Positions 49,400 to 58,923 are shown, counted from the stretch's first letter. The stretch is 64,000 nucleotides of DNA from Brachybacterium sp. Z12 (GCF_014400405.1 NZ_CP060496.1:1426001-1490000); one strand, 5' to 3'. Notes: generated by a model not told the origin, from the letters alone. A program made the numbers and translations.

Positions 49400-50281
49400 A
49401 TGAACACCACCGCGCCCCTGTCCCCGTCCGTCCCCTCGCCCTCACAGCTGCTGGAGATCGCGACCACCGCGGCCTTCGCCGCCGCCGAGTACATCCGCGG
49501 CCTGGACCGCGATGGCATGGCCCGCGAGTACAAGACCTCCAGCCACGACATCGTCACCGAGCACGACCGCGCGAGCGAGGAGATCATCGTCTCCGAGCTG
49601 CGGCGCCTGCTGCCCACCGCCCGCATCGTCGGCGAGGAGGGCGGGGAGCGGCCCGCGGAGGAGCGTGCCCCCGGTACCGAGGGACCTGAGGTCAGCTTCT
49701 ACGTCGACCCCATCGACGGCACCAGCAACTTCGCGGCGGGCCTGCCGCTGTTCTGCGTCTCGATCGGTGTGACCGTCGATGACGAGCTGGTCGCCGGTGT
49801 GATCGACGCGCCGATCCTGGGTCAGGTCTTCGCAGCGGCCGACGGCGAAGCGACCCTCAACGGGCGCCCGCTGCGCCCACGCTCCACCCGCCCCGCCGCC
49901 GACGCGCTGGTGCTCTCCGGCTTCCCCGGGCAGCGGATCGGGAACGAGTTCCCCGACTTCGCCGCCCGGGCCCAGCGTGCGCTCGACAACGGGGTCTCCT
50001 CCGTGCGCCACCTCGGCACGGCAGCGCTCGAGCTCGCATACGTCGCCGCCGGCTGGGCCGACGCGACCTCCCTGGGCAGCATCAACTCCTGGGACGTGGC
50101 GGCAGGTTTCCACATCCTGCGTCAGGCCGGCGGCACGATCCGCACCTGGCCCGGGAAGGGCGGCATCGAGCAGGCCGATCACCTGCAGCCCGCCTACGTG
50201 GCCTGCACCGGCCAGGAACGCCTCAGCGTGCTCGACGAGCTGCACAGCGAGCTGCAGGAGCTGCGCAGCACTGCTGTGTGA
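49400..50281 (+). CDS. Inositol monophosphatase-family phosphatase
   Basis: 293 residues of the Li+-sensitive, Mg2+-dependent family. Metal-site segments: EEGG near residue 76, DPIDGTSNFA (D103, D106) and SINSWDVAAGFHILRQAGG (distal Asp). These enzymes dephosphorylate inositol-1-phosphate, histidinol phosphate (HisN) or PAP; the sequence alone does not decide. Start from the TAGCCT box 7 nt upstream of ATG 49400. tRNA-Ala follows 76 nt downstream. Confidence 0.88.
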   Translation: MNTTAPLSPSVPSPSQLLEIATTAAFAAAEYIRGLDRDGMAREYKTSSHDIVTEHDRASEEIIVSELRRLLPTARIVGEEGGERPAEERAPGTEGPEVSFYVDPIDGTSNFAAGLPLFCVSIGVTVDDELVAGVIDAPILGQVFAAADGEATLNGRPLRPRSTRPAADALVLSGFPGQRIGNEFPDFAARAQRALDNGVSSVRHLGTAALELAYVAAGWADATSLGSINSWDVAAGFHILRQAGGTIRTWPGKGGIEQADHLQPAYVACTGQERLSVLDELHSELQELRSTAV

Positions 50282-50357
50282 GCTTCGTCAAGGCGCTCCA
50301 CCCCATGCGACAGCAGCCCCTGAGCAGTGCTAATCTGTCGTGGTCGCCACGCGACAT

Positions 50358-50430
50358 GGGGCTATGGCGCAGTTGGTAGCGCGTCTCGTTCGCAATGAGA
50401 AGGTCGGGGGTTCGAATCCCCCTAGCTCCA
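50358..50430 (+). tRNA. tRNA-Ala (anticodon CGC)
   Basis: The cloverleaf is complete: acceptor GGGGCTA/TAGCTCC, D-arm GCGC-AGTTGGTA-GCGC, anticodon stem TCTCG/TGAGA with loop TTCGCAA (anticodon CGC, reads GCG), T-arm GGGGG-TTCGAAT-CCCCC, and discriminator A. The CC after the discriminator is encoded but the terminal A is not. Confidence 0.97.
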
Positions 50431-50435
50431 CCGAA

Positions 50436-50468
50436 AACCCCTGGTCAGGAAATTGGCCAGGGGGTTCT
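50436..50468 (+). terminator. Terminator after tRNA-Ala
   Basis: CCCCTGGTC pairs with GGCCAGGGG (one G-T wobble) and is followed by TTCTTCTGTTT. Confidence 0.75.
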
Positions 50469-50515
50469 TCTGTTTCCAGGAGAAGGTCATGGAAGCGGTC
50501 GCGGGCCGGCGGCGC

Positions 50516-50853
50516 TCACTGTGGAGCGATCGGTCGGAACCGGCCTCCCGCACCCCGCGTGAGCACCACGGCCTCGCCCGGGCCGACACTCGCCGCGGTG
50601 TCCTCCAGGTGCTCGATGACCACGGCGAGCGCGTGGCGCGCGGCAGCATCCTCGGCGTCGTGGGTGGTCGCATCGACCGCGAAGCGCAGCGCCACCCGCC
50701 CCACCCGTCGGCCGCCCACGGTCGGTGCCTCCACGTCCTGTTGCTCGACCACGTGCAGGGTGCCGAGCGCGAGCACGGCCTGCTCCATCACATCGACGGG
50801 GAGCATCCTCGGCGGAGCGCGCCGATCGGCAGGTGCATGCGATAGCTGGGCAT
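50516..50853 (-). CDS. Small conserved-looking protein of unknown function (one apparent frameshift)
   Basis: The repaired product is about 112 residues: PSYRMHLPIGALR, then DVMEQAVLALGTLHVVEQQD, VALRFAVDATTHDAEDAAAR and a C-terminal GGRFRPIAPQ. The alternating beta strands suggest a small alpha/beta domain. The frame breaks in 50808-50816, where one base is missing. Expression is supported by a TAGCCT box (50860-50865, minus strand) exactly 6 nt before the ATG at 50853, the same arrangement as many genes here. Family not recognised. Confidence 0.6.
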
Positions 50854-50859
50854 GGGGGA

Positions 50860-50865
50860 AGGCTA
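50860..50865 (-). promoter_or_regulatory. -10 box of the small gene at 50516-50853 (leaderless)
   Basis: TAGCCT, then TCCCCC, then ATG on the minus strand. Confidence 0.55.
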
Positions 50866-51007
50866 TCCGCGCATGGCACAGCGGGCCCCGCAGCACTGAC
50901 GCCGTGGAGGCCCTTGGGTCTGTCGGGCGTGCGACCGGCAGAGGAGCCGCCGCAGCCGGTACGCTCCTGCTGGGAGCTGGCCGTGCCGTACGGGGAGGGG
51001 ACCACCC

Positions 51008-51730
51008 ATGACGCAGAGCATCGTGCTGATCCACGCCGTCCGCTCCTCGCGCACCATGTGGAAGGGCCAGCTGCGACGTCTGCGGGAGCGCGGGTTCGAG
51101 GTCACCGCCCCGGATCTGCCGGGCCATGGCCGCCGCCGCGGGGAGCCGTTCACGCTCACCGGGGCGCTGGCCACGATCGACGAGGCCGTCGCCGCCTGTG
51201 CGGAGCCGCCGCTGCTGGTGGGACTGTCTCTGGGCGGCTACCTGACCCTTCACTGGGCGGGGACGCACCCCGGCAGGCTGGCCGGCGTCGTCGCCGCCGG
51301 CTGCACCATCGTCCCGGGCCCGGCGACGGCACGCCTGTACGGGCTGTGGATCTCGATGAAGGACTGGCTCCCCGGCGACTCCGACGCCCGGGTCAGCCGC
51401 GCCTTCGCCCGCCGGAACACCCGCAAGGCCGCCAAGCGCTACTACGGAGGTGGCCGCGCCCATGGCGTGGTCCGGTCCGTGGTGCGCTTCATCGGCGGCC
51501 TCGATCTGCTCGCCGACGTCGCCGCGATCGACGTCCCGGTCACCTTCGTCAACGGGGAGCATGATCCGTTCCGTCGCCACGAGGGATTGTTCCTCCAGGC
51601 CGCCGAGGACGGTGAGCTGGTGATCCTCGAGGACGCCGGGCACATCGCGAACCTCTCCCGCCCCAAGCGCTTCGCGAAGCTGCTGCGCCGCTGCGCGGCC
51701 GCCGCGGTGACGCAGGACGTCCCGGCATGA
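51008..51730 (+). CDS. Alpha/beta hydrolase (first of a tandem pair)
   Basis: 240 residues. Nucleophile elbow GLSLGG, Asp in NGEHDPFR and His in EDAGHIANLSRP form the expected Ser-Asp-His triad, and HAVRSSRTMWKGQL sits in the oxyanion position. It shares the segment TxPDLPGHGxRRxEPFTLxxALATI with the next gene, so the two arose by tandem duplication. It has a Shine-Dalgarno sequence (GGGGAGGGG). Its stop overlaps the second gene as ATGA. Substrate unknown; esterases and small-molecule hydrolases share this fold. Confidence 0.85.
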   Translation: MTQSIVLIHAVRSSRTMWKGQLRRLRERGFEVTAPDLPGHGRRRGEPFTLTGALATIDEAVAACAEPPLLVGLSLGGYLTLHWAGTHPGRLAGVVAAGCTIVPGPATARLYGLWISMKDWLPGDSDARVSRAFARRNTRKAAKRYYGGGRAHGVVRSVVRFIGGLDLLADVAAIDVPVTFVNGEHDPFRRHEGLFLQAAEDGELVILEDAGHIANLSRPKRFAKLLRRCAAAAVTQDVPA

Positions 51731-52500
51731 GCAGCGACGGGGTCGGCGAGCCCTGGCCGGTGGTCCTGATCCACGGGACCCGCACCTCGCACAGCCAATG
51801 GGATCTGCAGCTGCCGTCCCTGCGTGCGGCCGGCCACCGTGTGCTGACCCCGGATCTGCCCGGCCACGGCAGTCGGCGAGATGAGCCCTTCACCCTCCAG
51901 GAAGCACTGGCCACCATCGAGCAGGCCGTCCGCCGGAGCCATGCGGGCAGCGGCCTGCCCGTGCATCTGGTGGGCAGCTCGCTGGGCGGGATGCTCGCGA
52001 TGCGAGCCGCCGCCGAGATCGAGACGTCACCGGGCGTCCTGGGCGGGCTGGTCGCCTGCGGGGCCGCTCTGCAGCCGGGACCTCGCGGAACGCAGCTGTA
52101 CGGGCAGCTGTTCGGCTGGGCGGAGGCGGTGCCCGGCATGCGCGACGGCGGATGGATGTTCCGCTGGCTGCTCGGGGCCGACGGTGCTCGCGCCTACCTC
52201 CGCGGCGGCCGCGCCGACCTGTCCGTGGTCGCCCCTGCCTTCGCCGCGGTCGCCTCGCTCGACCTCCGCGCGGACCTGGCCCGGATCGCGGCACCCGTGA
52301 CCTTCCTCCACGGCCGCGGCGACCAGTTCCGCGCCCATGAGCGGATCTTCGCAGCAGCTGCGCCTCGGGGCCGCGTGGAGACGCTCCCGTACGGCAACCA
52401 CATGGTGAACCTCGTGGCGCCCGGGAGGTTCAACGCCGATCTGCTGCGGGTCCTGGACCGCACCCAGCGCGAGCAGCGGAAGCCTCCGGAAGGGCCGTAG
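51727..52500 (+). CDS. Alpha/beta hydrolase (second of a tandem pair)
   Basis: 257 residues. Nucleophile elbow GSSLGG, DQF in the Asp loop (HGRGDQFRAHE) and His in YGNHMVNLV make the triad; the HGTRTSHSQWDLQL segment gives a canonical HG oxyanion motif that the first paralogue lacks. Translationally coupled to the first hydrolase. Its TAG stop codon forms the first three bases of the -10 box of the next gene. Confidence 0.85.
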   Translation: MSSDGVGEPWPVVLIHGTRTSHSQWDLQLPSLRAAGHRVLTPDLPGHGSRRDEPFTLQEALATIEQAVRRSHAGSGLPVHLVGSSLGGMLAMRAAAEIETSPGVLGGLVACGAALQPGPRGTQLYGQLFGWAEAVPGMRDGGWMFRWLLGADGARAYLRGGRADLSVVAPAFAAVASLDLRADLARIAAPVTFLHGRGDQFRAHERIFAAAAPRGRVETLPYGNHMVNLVAPGRFNADLLRVLDRTQREQRKPPEGP

Positions 52501-52503
52501 GCT
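52498..52503 (+). promoter_or_regulatory. -10 box of the LysR-like gene, built on an upstream stop codon
   Basis: TAGGCT, then GGGGCC, then ATG at 52510; its TAG is the stop codon of the preceding hydrolase. Confidence 0.6.
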
Positions 52504-52509
52504 GGGGCC

Positions 52510-53055
52510 ATGCACACCACCACCCTCCGCGTCGGCTTCGTCCCGGGCGTCGAGCCCGACCGTTTCCTCCGCCGCTGGAAGTCGGGCCGCCGGCAGGCCT
52601 GGCTCGAGCTGGTCCCCGTGCCGCTCTCCCGTCAGGGCGCCGCGCTCACGGACGGTGAGGTCGACATGTGCTTCGTCCGCCTCCCGCACGCCTCCGAGGA
52701 CCTGCACCTCGTGCCGCTGTGGGAGGAGCGCGCCGCGATCGTCGTCGGCACCGAGAACGCGCTCAGCCTGCTCGACGAGATCGGCGAGGACGATCTCGAG
52801 GGAGAGACCGAGATCCCCTCGACGCATCTCGACGATGCTGCGGAGCGGGTCGCCGTCGTCGCCACCGGGATCGGCTACACCCGCATGCCGCTGTCGCTCG
52901 CCCGGCTCCATCACCGCAAGGACGCAGCCTCGCGGATCCTGCGCGATGCGGAGCCGACCCGCATCGCCCTCGCCTGGCCCCGGGCCGCCGACGACGCCGT
53001 GCGTCAGGAGTTCGTCGGCGTCGTCCGGGGTCGCACCGCCCGCTCCAGCCGCTGA
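52510..53055 (+). CDS. Stand-alone LysR-type substrate-binding domain
   Basis: 181 residues. It begins directly with [20 protein letters not shown], the start of a LysR effector-binding domain, continues with [20 protein letters not shown] and [20 protein letters not shown], and ends after [12 protein letters not shown]. No DNA-binding helix-turn-helix precedes it: the ATG is fixed by the TAGGCT box and the upstream sequence is another gene. It may bind a small ligand or modulate a partner regulator. Confidence 0.8.
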   Translation: MHTTTLRVGFVPGVEPDRFLRRWKSGRRQAWLELVPVPLSRQGAALTDGEVDMCFVRLPHASEDLHLVPLWEERAAIVVGTENALSLLDEIGEDDLEGETEIPSTHLDDAAERVAVVATGIGYTRMPLSLARLHHRKDAASRILRDAEPTRIALAWPRAADDAVRQEFVGVVRGRTARSSR

Positions 53056-53117
53056 CCGCGCGCTTCAGCCACGCCCTGCACGCCTGCCACCGACCGCACC
53101 ACGAAGGAGCATCCTCC

Positions 53118-53590
53118 ATGACCGAGCAGCCCCACATGAACGTCGAGAGCTTCAACCTCGACCACCGCACCGTCGCCGCCCCGTACCTCCGCATCGCGGA
53201 CCGCAAGGAGCTCGCCGGAGGTGATGTGCTCACGAAGTTCGACGTGCGCTTCACCCAGCCCAACGTCACCCACCTCGACTCCGAGGCGGTCCACTCCCTC
53301 GAGCACATGATGGCCGAGCACATGCGCAACCATTCCGGGGACGTCCTGGACGTCTCTCCGATGGGCTGCCGCACCGGCTTCTATGTGCTGCTGGTGGGGA
53401 CCACACCGTCGAGGGCTTCGCCCCCGTCCTCGAGGCGACGCTGCGCGATCTGCTCGCTGCGAGCGAGGTGCCCGCCGCCAACGAGATCCAGTGCGGCTGG
53501 GGAGCCCACCACACCCTCGAGGGCGCGCACCGGGCTGCTCGCGAGTTCCTCGATCAGCGCGCAGCGTGGGACCAGGTCAGCGTGAGCTGA
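53118..53590 (+). CDS. luxS: S-ribosylhomocysteine lyase LuxS (one apparent frameshift)
   Basis: The repaired product is 157 residues, the normal LuxS size. It cleaves S-ribosylhomocysteine to homocysteine and the AI-2 precursor DPD. The metal-binding HSLEH (H59, H63), catalytic C84 in [10 protein letters not shown] and later [20 protein letters not shown] are present. One G is missing at 53397-53400; restoring it gives [26 protein letters not shown] precedes the ATG. No pfs (mtn) or methionine genes are adjacent. Its 3' end overlaps malQ by 14 nt. Confidence 0.93.
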
Positions 53591-55703
53591 TCCCCTCGCG
53601 CACCGCCGTCAGCAGGCGTGCGGTGCGCGCATCGGTCGCGATGTCGTCGACCGTGACCGGCGCGCCCTGCGCGTCCGCGAGCGGGATCCTCCAGTTCGGG
53701 TACTCCTCGTCGGTGCCCGGCTGGTTCTGGATCCGACGTTCTCCCACGCAGTCCACGAGCGAGACGCCCAGCAGCATCGACGGGGTGCGCGCCAGGTGTC
53801 GGTGCAGCGCGATCACCGTCTCCTCGATGTCCGCACCCGCGGACAGCAGCCCCTCGGCGCGCAGCAGGTCCAGCACCTGTTCACGGCCGGCTGCATCCGC
53901 CGCATGCTCCTGTTCGAGTTCGCGCTCGAGCAAGCCCAGCTCGTGGCGCAGAGCCACGTGGTCGCCCTGGAGGTATCCGGCGGTCGGCGGGAGGTCATGG
54001 GTGTTCACCGAGGCCATGCACAGCGTGCGGTAGTCCTCCGCGCGCAGGGGCCTGCGCTCCCCGTCGTACTCGAACCACAGGATCGAAGTGCCGAGGATCC
54101 CGCGATCGATCAGGTAGTCGCGCACCCAGGGCTCGAAGGTGCCGAGGTCCTCACCGACCGACCACCAGGGTGCCCGAGCGCTGGGCCTCCAGCACCAGGA
54201 TCCCGATCATCGCCTCGTGGTCGTAGGAGACGTAGGCGCCGTCGGCCGCCTCCTGTCCCTCGGGGATCCACCACAGCCGGAACAGGCCGAGCACGTGATC
54301 GATGCGCAGCGCGCCTGCGTGCCGCATCAGGGTGCGGAGCATGTCGCGCCAGGGCTTGTAGGAGGCGTCGCGCAGGCGCTCCGGGTGCCATGGCGGCTGA
54401 TGCCAGTTCTGTCCCTGCTGGTTGTACTGATCGGCGGGGGCGCCGACGGCCACGCCGTCGGCGAGCACATCGCGCAGTCGCCAGGAATCCGCGCCGATCT
54501 GTTCGACGCCGACGGCGAGGTCGTGCATGATCCCGATCCGCATCCCGGCGTCCCGGGCCGCGGACTGCGCCGCGCCCATCTGCTCGTCCAGCAGCCACTG
54601 CACGCGGAGGTGGAACTCGATCCGGTCGGCCAGCTCGCGGCGGGCCTGTGCGAGCGTGGCCTCGTCGAGGTTCTGCAGGCAGGCCTCGTCGGCAGTTCCG
54701 TGCACGCTCTCGGCGATCGCGGACCACAGCGCGAAGTCCTCGAGCCCCCGACCCTCACGCGCGCGGTAGGCGTCCAGCAGGGCGCGACGGCCCGCGGTCA
54801 GCGGCACGGCGAGGATCTCCTCGAGGGCCTCGAGCTTCGCGGAGAGGACCTCATCGCGTTCGAGGCGGTCGACGCGGGAGTTCCAGCCGCGCACCCCTCG
54901 CGCAGCAGCTCCACGCGCTGGCGAGCGAAGCTGGGCAGCTCCCGGTACTCCGGGATGTCCTCGATGCGCAGGTAGAGCGCGCTGGTGAAGCGGCGGGTCA
55001 CCGGCAGGTAGGGGGAGGGCTCGACCGGAGCGGTCGGGTACGAGGCGTGCAGCGGGTTGATCAGCAGGAAATCCGCGCCATGGCGGGCGCCGCTGATGGC
55101 GGCGAGATCCCGCAGGTCGGCGAGATCGCCGATGCCCCAAGAGCGCTCCGAGCGCACCGAGTACATCTGTGCCTGCAGCCCGAAGGCGCGGCGCGAGGCG
55201 AAGTCCTCATGGACGGTGAGCCGGGCGGGGGTGACCACGAGATCGGCCTCGGAGCAGCCCTGCTCGGTCTCGGCGACCAGCCGATGCCAGCCCAGCGGGA
55301 GCCCTGCCGGGAGGTGGAAGCGGGCACGGCCGCGCAGCGTCCCGTCGAGGTCGAAGGGCGGCGTGTGGTCCTCGGCCTGCTCCAGATCGCGCCGATCGCC
55401 GTCCTCGAAACGCAGATGCACCTGCACGGAGGCACCGTCATCGACATGGACGGGAATGGTCGAGGCGCGGTCCTCTCGCAGCACGGTCACAGGAGGGAGC
55501 GTGCGGGTCCATGGCTCACGCTCGCGGGCGGCGCGGACAGCGGCGACGTCCTGCTCGGAGCGCACTTCCGCGCCGAGCGCGCCGAGGATCGCGTGCAGGG
55601 TGGCGTCGGCGACATCCTTCTGGGTGCCGTCCCACCCCCAATACTGGGTGCTGACGCCGAGGTCGCGGGCGAGATCTCGCAGCATTGAGGAATCTGAGGC
55701 CAT
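53577..55703 (-). CDS. malQ: 4-alpha-glucanotransferase (amylomaltase; two disrupted sites)
   Basis: The repaired product is 707 residues of GH77, as for actinobacterial MalQ with its extra N-terminal domain. Catalytic-region segments include [54 protein letters not shown] (nucleophile Asp) and LVVGEDLG (acid/base Glu). One G is missing opposite 54894-54897. At 54153-54160 the sequence ACCGACCG is a 4-bp tandem duplication; removing one copy restores [20 protein letters not shown]. It disproportionates maltodextrins. TACGAT lies 6 nt before the ATG. Confidence 0.9.
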
Positions 55704-55709
55704 GCGGCA

Positions 55710-55715
55710 ATCGTA
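55710..55715 (-). promoter_or_regulatory. -10 box of malQ (leaderless)
   Basis: TACGAT, then TGCCGC, then ATG at 55703 on the minus strand. Confidence 0.6.
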
Positions 55716-55814
55716 ACGGCCCGGCGAGCGGGCTCTCCCACCGGCTGCGGGACGGGAGCGGGCCTCCCGGGCAGTACTCAGTCCGTGTGGCATGTCGCCA
55801 TCGTAGGGGGACGG

Positions 55815-57415
55815 TCAGGTCCAGGAGGGCAGCCACATCCGGTAGCTCCACTGCTCCACATCGATCACCTGGCCCGTCCAGACCGGCCAGAAGAACGCCG
55901 AGACCAGGATGATCAGCACCAGCAGGGAGCCGACGAACAGCCCGCCCGCCAGGCGCCGGTCACGGTCGCCGCCCGCTGGACCGATCACCAGCGCCATCAC
56001 ATAGGCCAGGCACAGGATCAGCCAGGGGGCGAAGGCCACCGTGTAGAAGGTGAAGATCGTCCGGTCCGTGTACAGCAGCCACGGCACGTACCCGGCGATC
56101 AGGCCTGACAGCGCCGCCCAGGCACGACCGTCCCGGCGCAGCACCGCGAGTACCACGGTCACCACGACGGCGAGGGTCCCCAGCCACCAGATCAGGGGTT
56201 CCCCACCGAGAGGATGTGCGCCCCGCACTTGGCGACCTCGCAGCCCTGCTCACCGTATTCGTAGGAGCGGTAGTAGAAGTTCGTGGGCCTCAGCTGCAGC
56301 AGCCACCCCGCCGGATGCGCCTCGTAGGGATGCTCGGAATCGAGACCGACGTGGAAGCTGTAGGCCTGGACGTGGTACAGCCACAACGAGTGCAGCGAGT
56401 CAAGCAGCCCGTTCCCGGTCCCCAGGCCCTTCTCCGCGGCGACGTGACGGTTGTAGCCGGTGTCGCTCGCGAACCAGCCGGCGAACGAGACCACGTAGGT
56501 GACCAGGGCAGTGCCGACGATCGCGAAGAAGGCGGGGATCGCATCCCGCACGAGCCCCCGAGCAGCCAGTCGCGCTGTGCGGCCGTGTGGCGCGCCCACC
56601 AGTCCCACAGCACCGTCATGATCCCGAAGACCGCCACGAAGTACAGCCCGGACCACTTCACCGAGCACGCCATGCCCAGCAGCAGCCCCGCCAGCAGCCG
56701 CCACGGGCGCAAGCCGCCGGAGGCGCCGAGCGCAGGAGCGGCCTCTGCACTCATGTGCATCCGCGCAGCGGCCAGCGCGAGCCGTTCACGAAAACGGTCG
56801 CGATCGATCAGCAGCGCCCCGAAGGCGGCCAGGGCGAAGAACATCAGGAACGGATCCAGCAGGCTGGTGCGGGAGTGGACCAGGGTCACCCCGTCGACCG
56901 CGAGCAGCAACCCGGCGATCAGCCCTGCGGTGGTCGAGCGGAACAGCCTGCGCCCGATCCGTGCGAGCAGCAGCACCGCCAGCGAGCCGAGCAGCGCTGA
57001 GGAGAGCCGCCAGCCCCAGGGGCTGTCCGCCCCCAGCAGCGTCATCCCGCCGCCGATCAGCCATTTGCCGAGCGGAGGATGGACCACATACGCACCGTCC
57101 GCCTCGTAGGAGTCGATGTCCCCGGCCTCGAACGCCGCGTCCGGCTCCTCGGGCCAGGGACATCTCCACGCCCTCCTGCGTGATGGCGTAGCCGTCCTTG
57201 ACGTAGTAGGTCTCGTCGAAGATCAGCTCCTCGATCGCGCCCAGGCCCCACAGCCGCAGCACCAGTGCGAGCCCGAGCAGCGCCATCGCCCCTGCCCACG
57301 CTGCTCGCGAGGCAGGAAGATCGAAGGTCTTCAGCCGCCGCCGGTAGGAGGCGCGAAGCGCGCCCGGCTCGTCCTTGACGGCGGCGCGGTGGGTCGCTTC
57401 CTCCTCCGTGTGCAC
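55815..57415 (-). CDS. Dolichyl-phosphate-mannose--protein mannosyltransferase-type GT39 (three apparent frameshifts)
   Basis: The repaired product is 533 residues with about ten membrane segments. It transfers mannose from polyprenyl-phosphate-mannose to exported proteins. The family signature is IFDETYYVKDGY in the first extracellular loop (catalytic acidic residue), with HPPLGKWLIGGGM, HAGW-like YEAHPAGWLLQLRPTNFYYR and SVGNPLIWWLGTL later. The run at 57151-57153 is one base too long; one G is missing opposite 56555-56559 and one C opposite 56195-56198. I chose GTG 57415 because TAGCAT lies exactly 6 nt upstream; GTG 57421 is the alternative. Confidence 0.88.
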
Positions 57416-57421
57416 TCGCAC

Positions 57422-57427
57422 ATGCTA
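57422..57427 (-). promoter_or_regulatory. -10 box of the mannosyltransferase gene (leaderless)
   Basis: TAGCAT, then GTGCGA, then GTG at 57415 on the minus strand; mirror image of the rsmI promoter 48 bp away. Confidence 0.6.
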
Positions 57428-57474
57428 GGACATCCACACCGGGGGCCTGCGGAGCCGCCGAGCCGCGGGCTGGC

Positions 57475-57480
57475 TAGCAT
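57475..57480 (+). promoter_or_regulatory. -10 box of rsmI (leaderless)
   Basis: TAGCAT, then GGCGGG, then ATG at 57487. Confidence 0.65.
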
Positions 57481-57486
57481 GGCGGG

Positions 57487-58329
57487 ATGCTCGAACCCGG
57501 AGTCCTCACCCTCGCCGCCACCCCGATCGGCAACCCGCTGGATGCCTCGGTGCGTCTGATGCGGGCGCTGTCCGAGGCGGAGCTGATCGCCGCCGAGGAC
57601 ACCCGGCGCCTGGCCCGGCTCGTACGAGACCTCGAGGTGGAGACCACCGGGCGGATCATCTCTTACCACGAGCACAACGAGGCCGAGCGCACCGAAGTGC
57701 TGCTCGAGGCCCTCGCCGCGGGGCAGCGGGTCCTGATCGTCACGGACGCCGGGATGCCCGTGGTCTCCGATCCCGGGTTCCAGGCTGTGCGCGCGGCGAC
57801 CGAGGCCGGCTTCCGGATCACCGTCATCCCCGGCCCCTCAGCGGTGCTGACCGCCCTCGCAGCCTCCGGCATCGCCCCGGACCGCTTCACCTTCGAGGGC
57901 TTCCCGCCCCGGCGCGACGGGCGGCGGGCCACGGCGCTGGACCCTTTGATCGACGAGCAGCGCACGATGGTGTTCTTCGAGTCCCCGCGCCGCACCGCCG
58001 CGACCCTCGCCGCGATGGTCCAGGCCTTCGGGCCCGATCGCCGCGCCGCGGTCGCGCGGGAGCTGACCAAGACCCACGAGGAGATCGTCCGCGGCTCCCT
58101 GGCGGAGCTCGTGGACTGGGCCGAGGGCGGGGAGGTGCTGGGCGAGGTGGTGCTCGTCGTGGCCGGAGCGGAACCTGTCGCCGCGAGCGCGGAGGACCTC
58201 GTCGACCAGGTGCTGGCCCGCGCCGAGGCCGGGGCGCGGCTCAAGGACGCGGCCAAGGAGATCGCCCGGAGCCACCCCGGGGTGGGAGCCAGCGAGCTCT
58301 ACGATCTCGCCCTGAGCCGCCGTCGCTGA
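57487..58329 (+). CDS. rsmI: 16S rRNA (cytidine-1402-2'-O)-methyltransferase
   Basis: 280 residues of the tetrapyrrole-methylase fold. Signature segments: VLTLAATPIGNPLDASVRLM, AEDTRRLARLV, VTDAGMPVVSDPGFQAVRAA, VIPGPSAVLTALAASGIAPD and FFESPRRTAATLAAM. It methylates the ribosomal P-site cytidine. Divergent from the mannosyltransferase gene, a common actinobacterial arrangement. TAGCAT lies 6 nt before the ATG. A strong terminator follows. Confidence 0.95.
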   Translation: MLEPGVLTLAATPIGNPLDASVRLMRALSEAELIAAEDTRRLARLVRDLEVETTGRIISYHEHNEAERTEVLLEALAAGQRVLIVTDAGMPVVSDPGFQAVRAATEAGFRITVIPGPSAVLTALAASGIAPDRFTFEGFPPRRDGRRATALDPLIDEQRTMVFFESPRRTAATLAAMVQAFGPDRRAAVARELTKTHEEIVRGSLAELVDWAEGGEVLGEVVLVVAGAEPVAASAEDLVDQVLARAEAGARLKDAAKEIARSHPGVGASELYDLALSRRR

Positions 58330-58372
58330 ACCGCGGTGCTCCGGGTGAGCGCTTCGCCGTCCGGACATGACA

Positions 58373-58401
58373 ACGCCCCCGGCAGCAGCTGCCGGGGGCG
58401 T
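58373..58401. terminator. Bidirectional terminator between rsmI and rpmF
   Basis: ACGCCCCCGGCAGC pairs perfectly with GCTGCCGGGGGCGT across a single-base centre. Confidence 0.75.
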
Positions 58402-58458
58402 GGTCAGAAGGTCAGTCTCAGCTGATCTCCTGCGCAGCGCGAGCGCGCTGCGGGGTGA

Positions 58459-58629
58459 TCAGTCCTCGATCTGGATGAGGCCGCGCTGGTACGCCTTCGC
58501 GAGGCGACGCGGCACGGAAGCGGTACGGCCGCGAACCGTCACCTGCACGAGGTCGGCGTTGTTGGCCTTCCACTGCGAGCGGCGGGAGTGCGTGCGCGAG
58601 CGGGACATCTTGAACTTGGGCACTGCCAT
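58459..58629 (-). CDS. rpmF: 50S ribosomal protein L32
   Basis: 56 residues, basic: [20 protein letters not shown] at the N-terminus and [16 protein letters not shown] at the end. It lacks the four zinc-binding cysteines of C+ L32 and is therefore the zinc-independent form. AAGGAG lies upstream of the ATG at 58629. Confidence 0.95.
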   Translation of the reverse strand: MAVPKFKMSRSRTHSRRSQWKANNADLVQVTVRGRTASVPRRLAKAYQRGLIQIED

Positions 58630-58917
58630 GGGATGCTCCTTGACGGTCCGGAGGATGAACGGGCGCTGGCGTCCGTCCCGAGCAGCGACCCGAACCCGGT
58701 CCTGAGGAATCGGGGCGCTCGGGTGCACGAAAGGACGCGCAACGACGACCCATCTTGCCATATCGGAGCCTCCGCCGCTCACCCAGGGCCCGTGAGCTAT
58801 CACACCGCGAGCGGCTGGGGCGGCGCAGCTCACGCCGTTCACCTGCCCCTCGAGCACGGTCGGGTCACGCTCATGCCCTCAGGCTCAAGGGTGGTCCGGT
58901 GTGCTCCTCGGCCCTCC

Positions 58918-58923
58918 TACCAT
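58918..58923 (+). promoter_or_regulatory. -10 box of the tatD-rsmA-ispE operon (leaderless)
   Basis: TACCAT, then GGTTGC, then ATG at 58930. Confidence 0.6.

Noticed and set aside
50358-50468. tRNA-Ala as an integration site for a genomic island
   Set aside because: No integrase follows, no second copy of the tRNA 3' end was seen downstream, and composition does not change.
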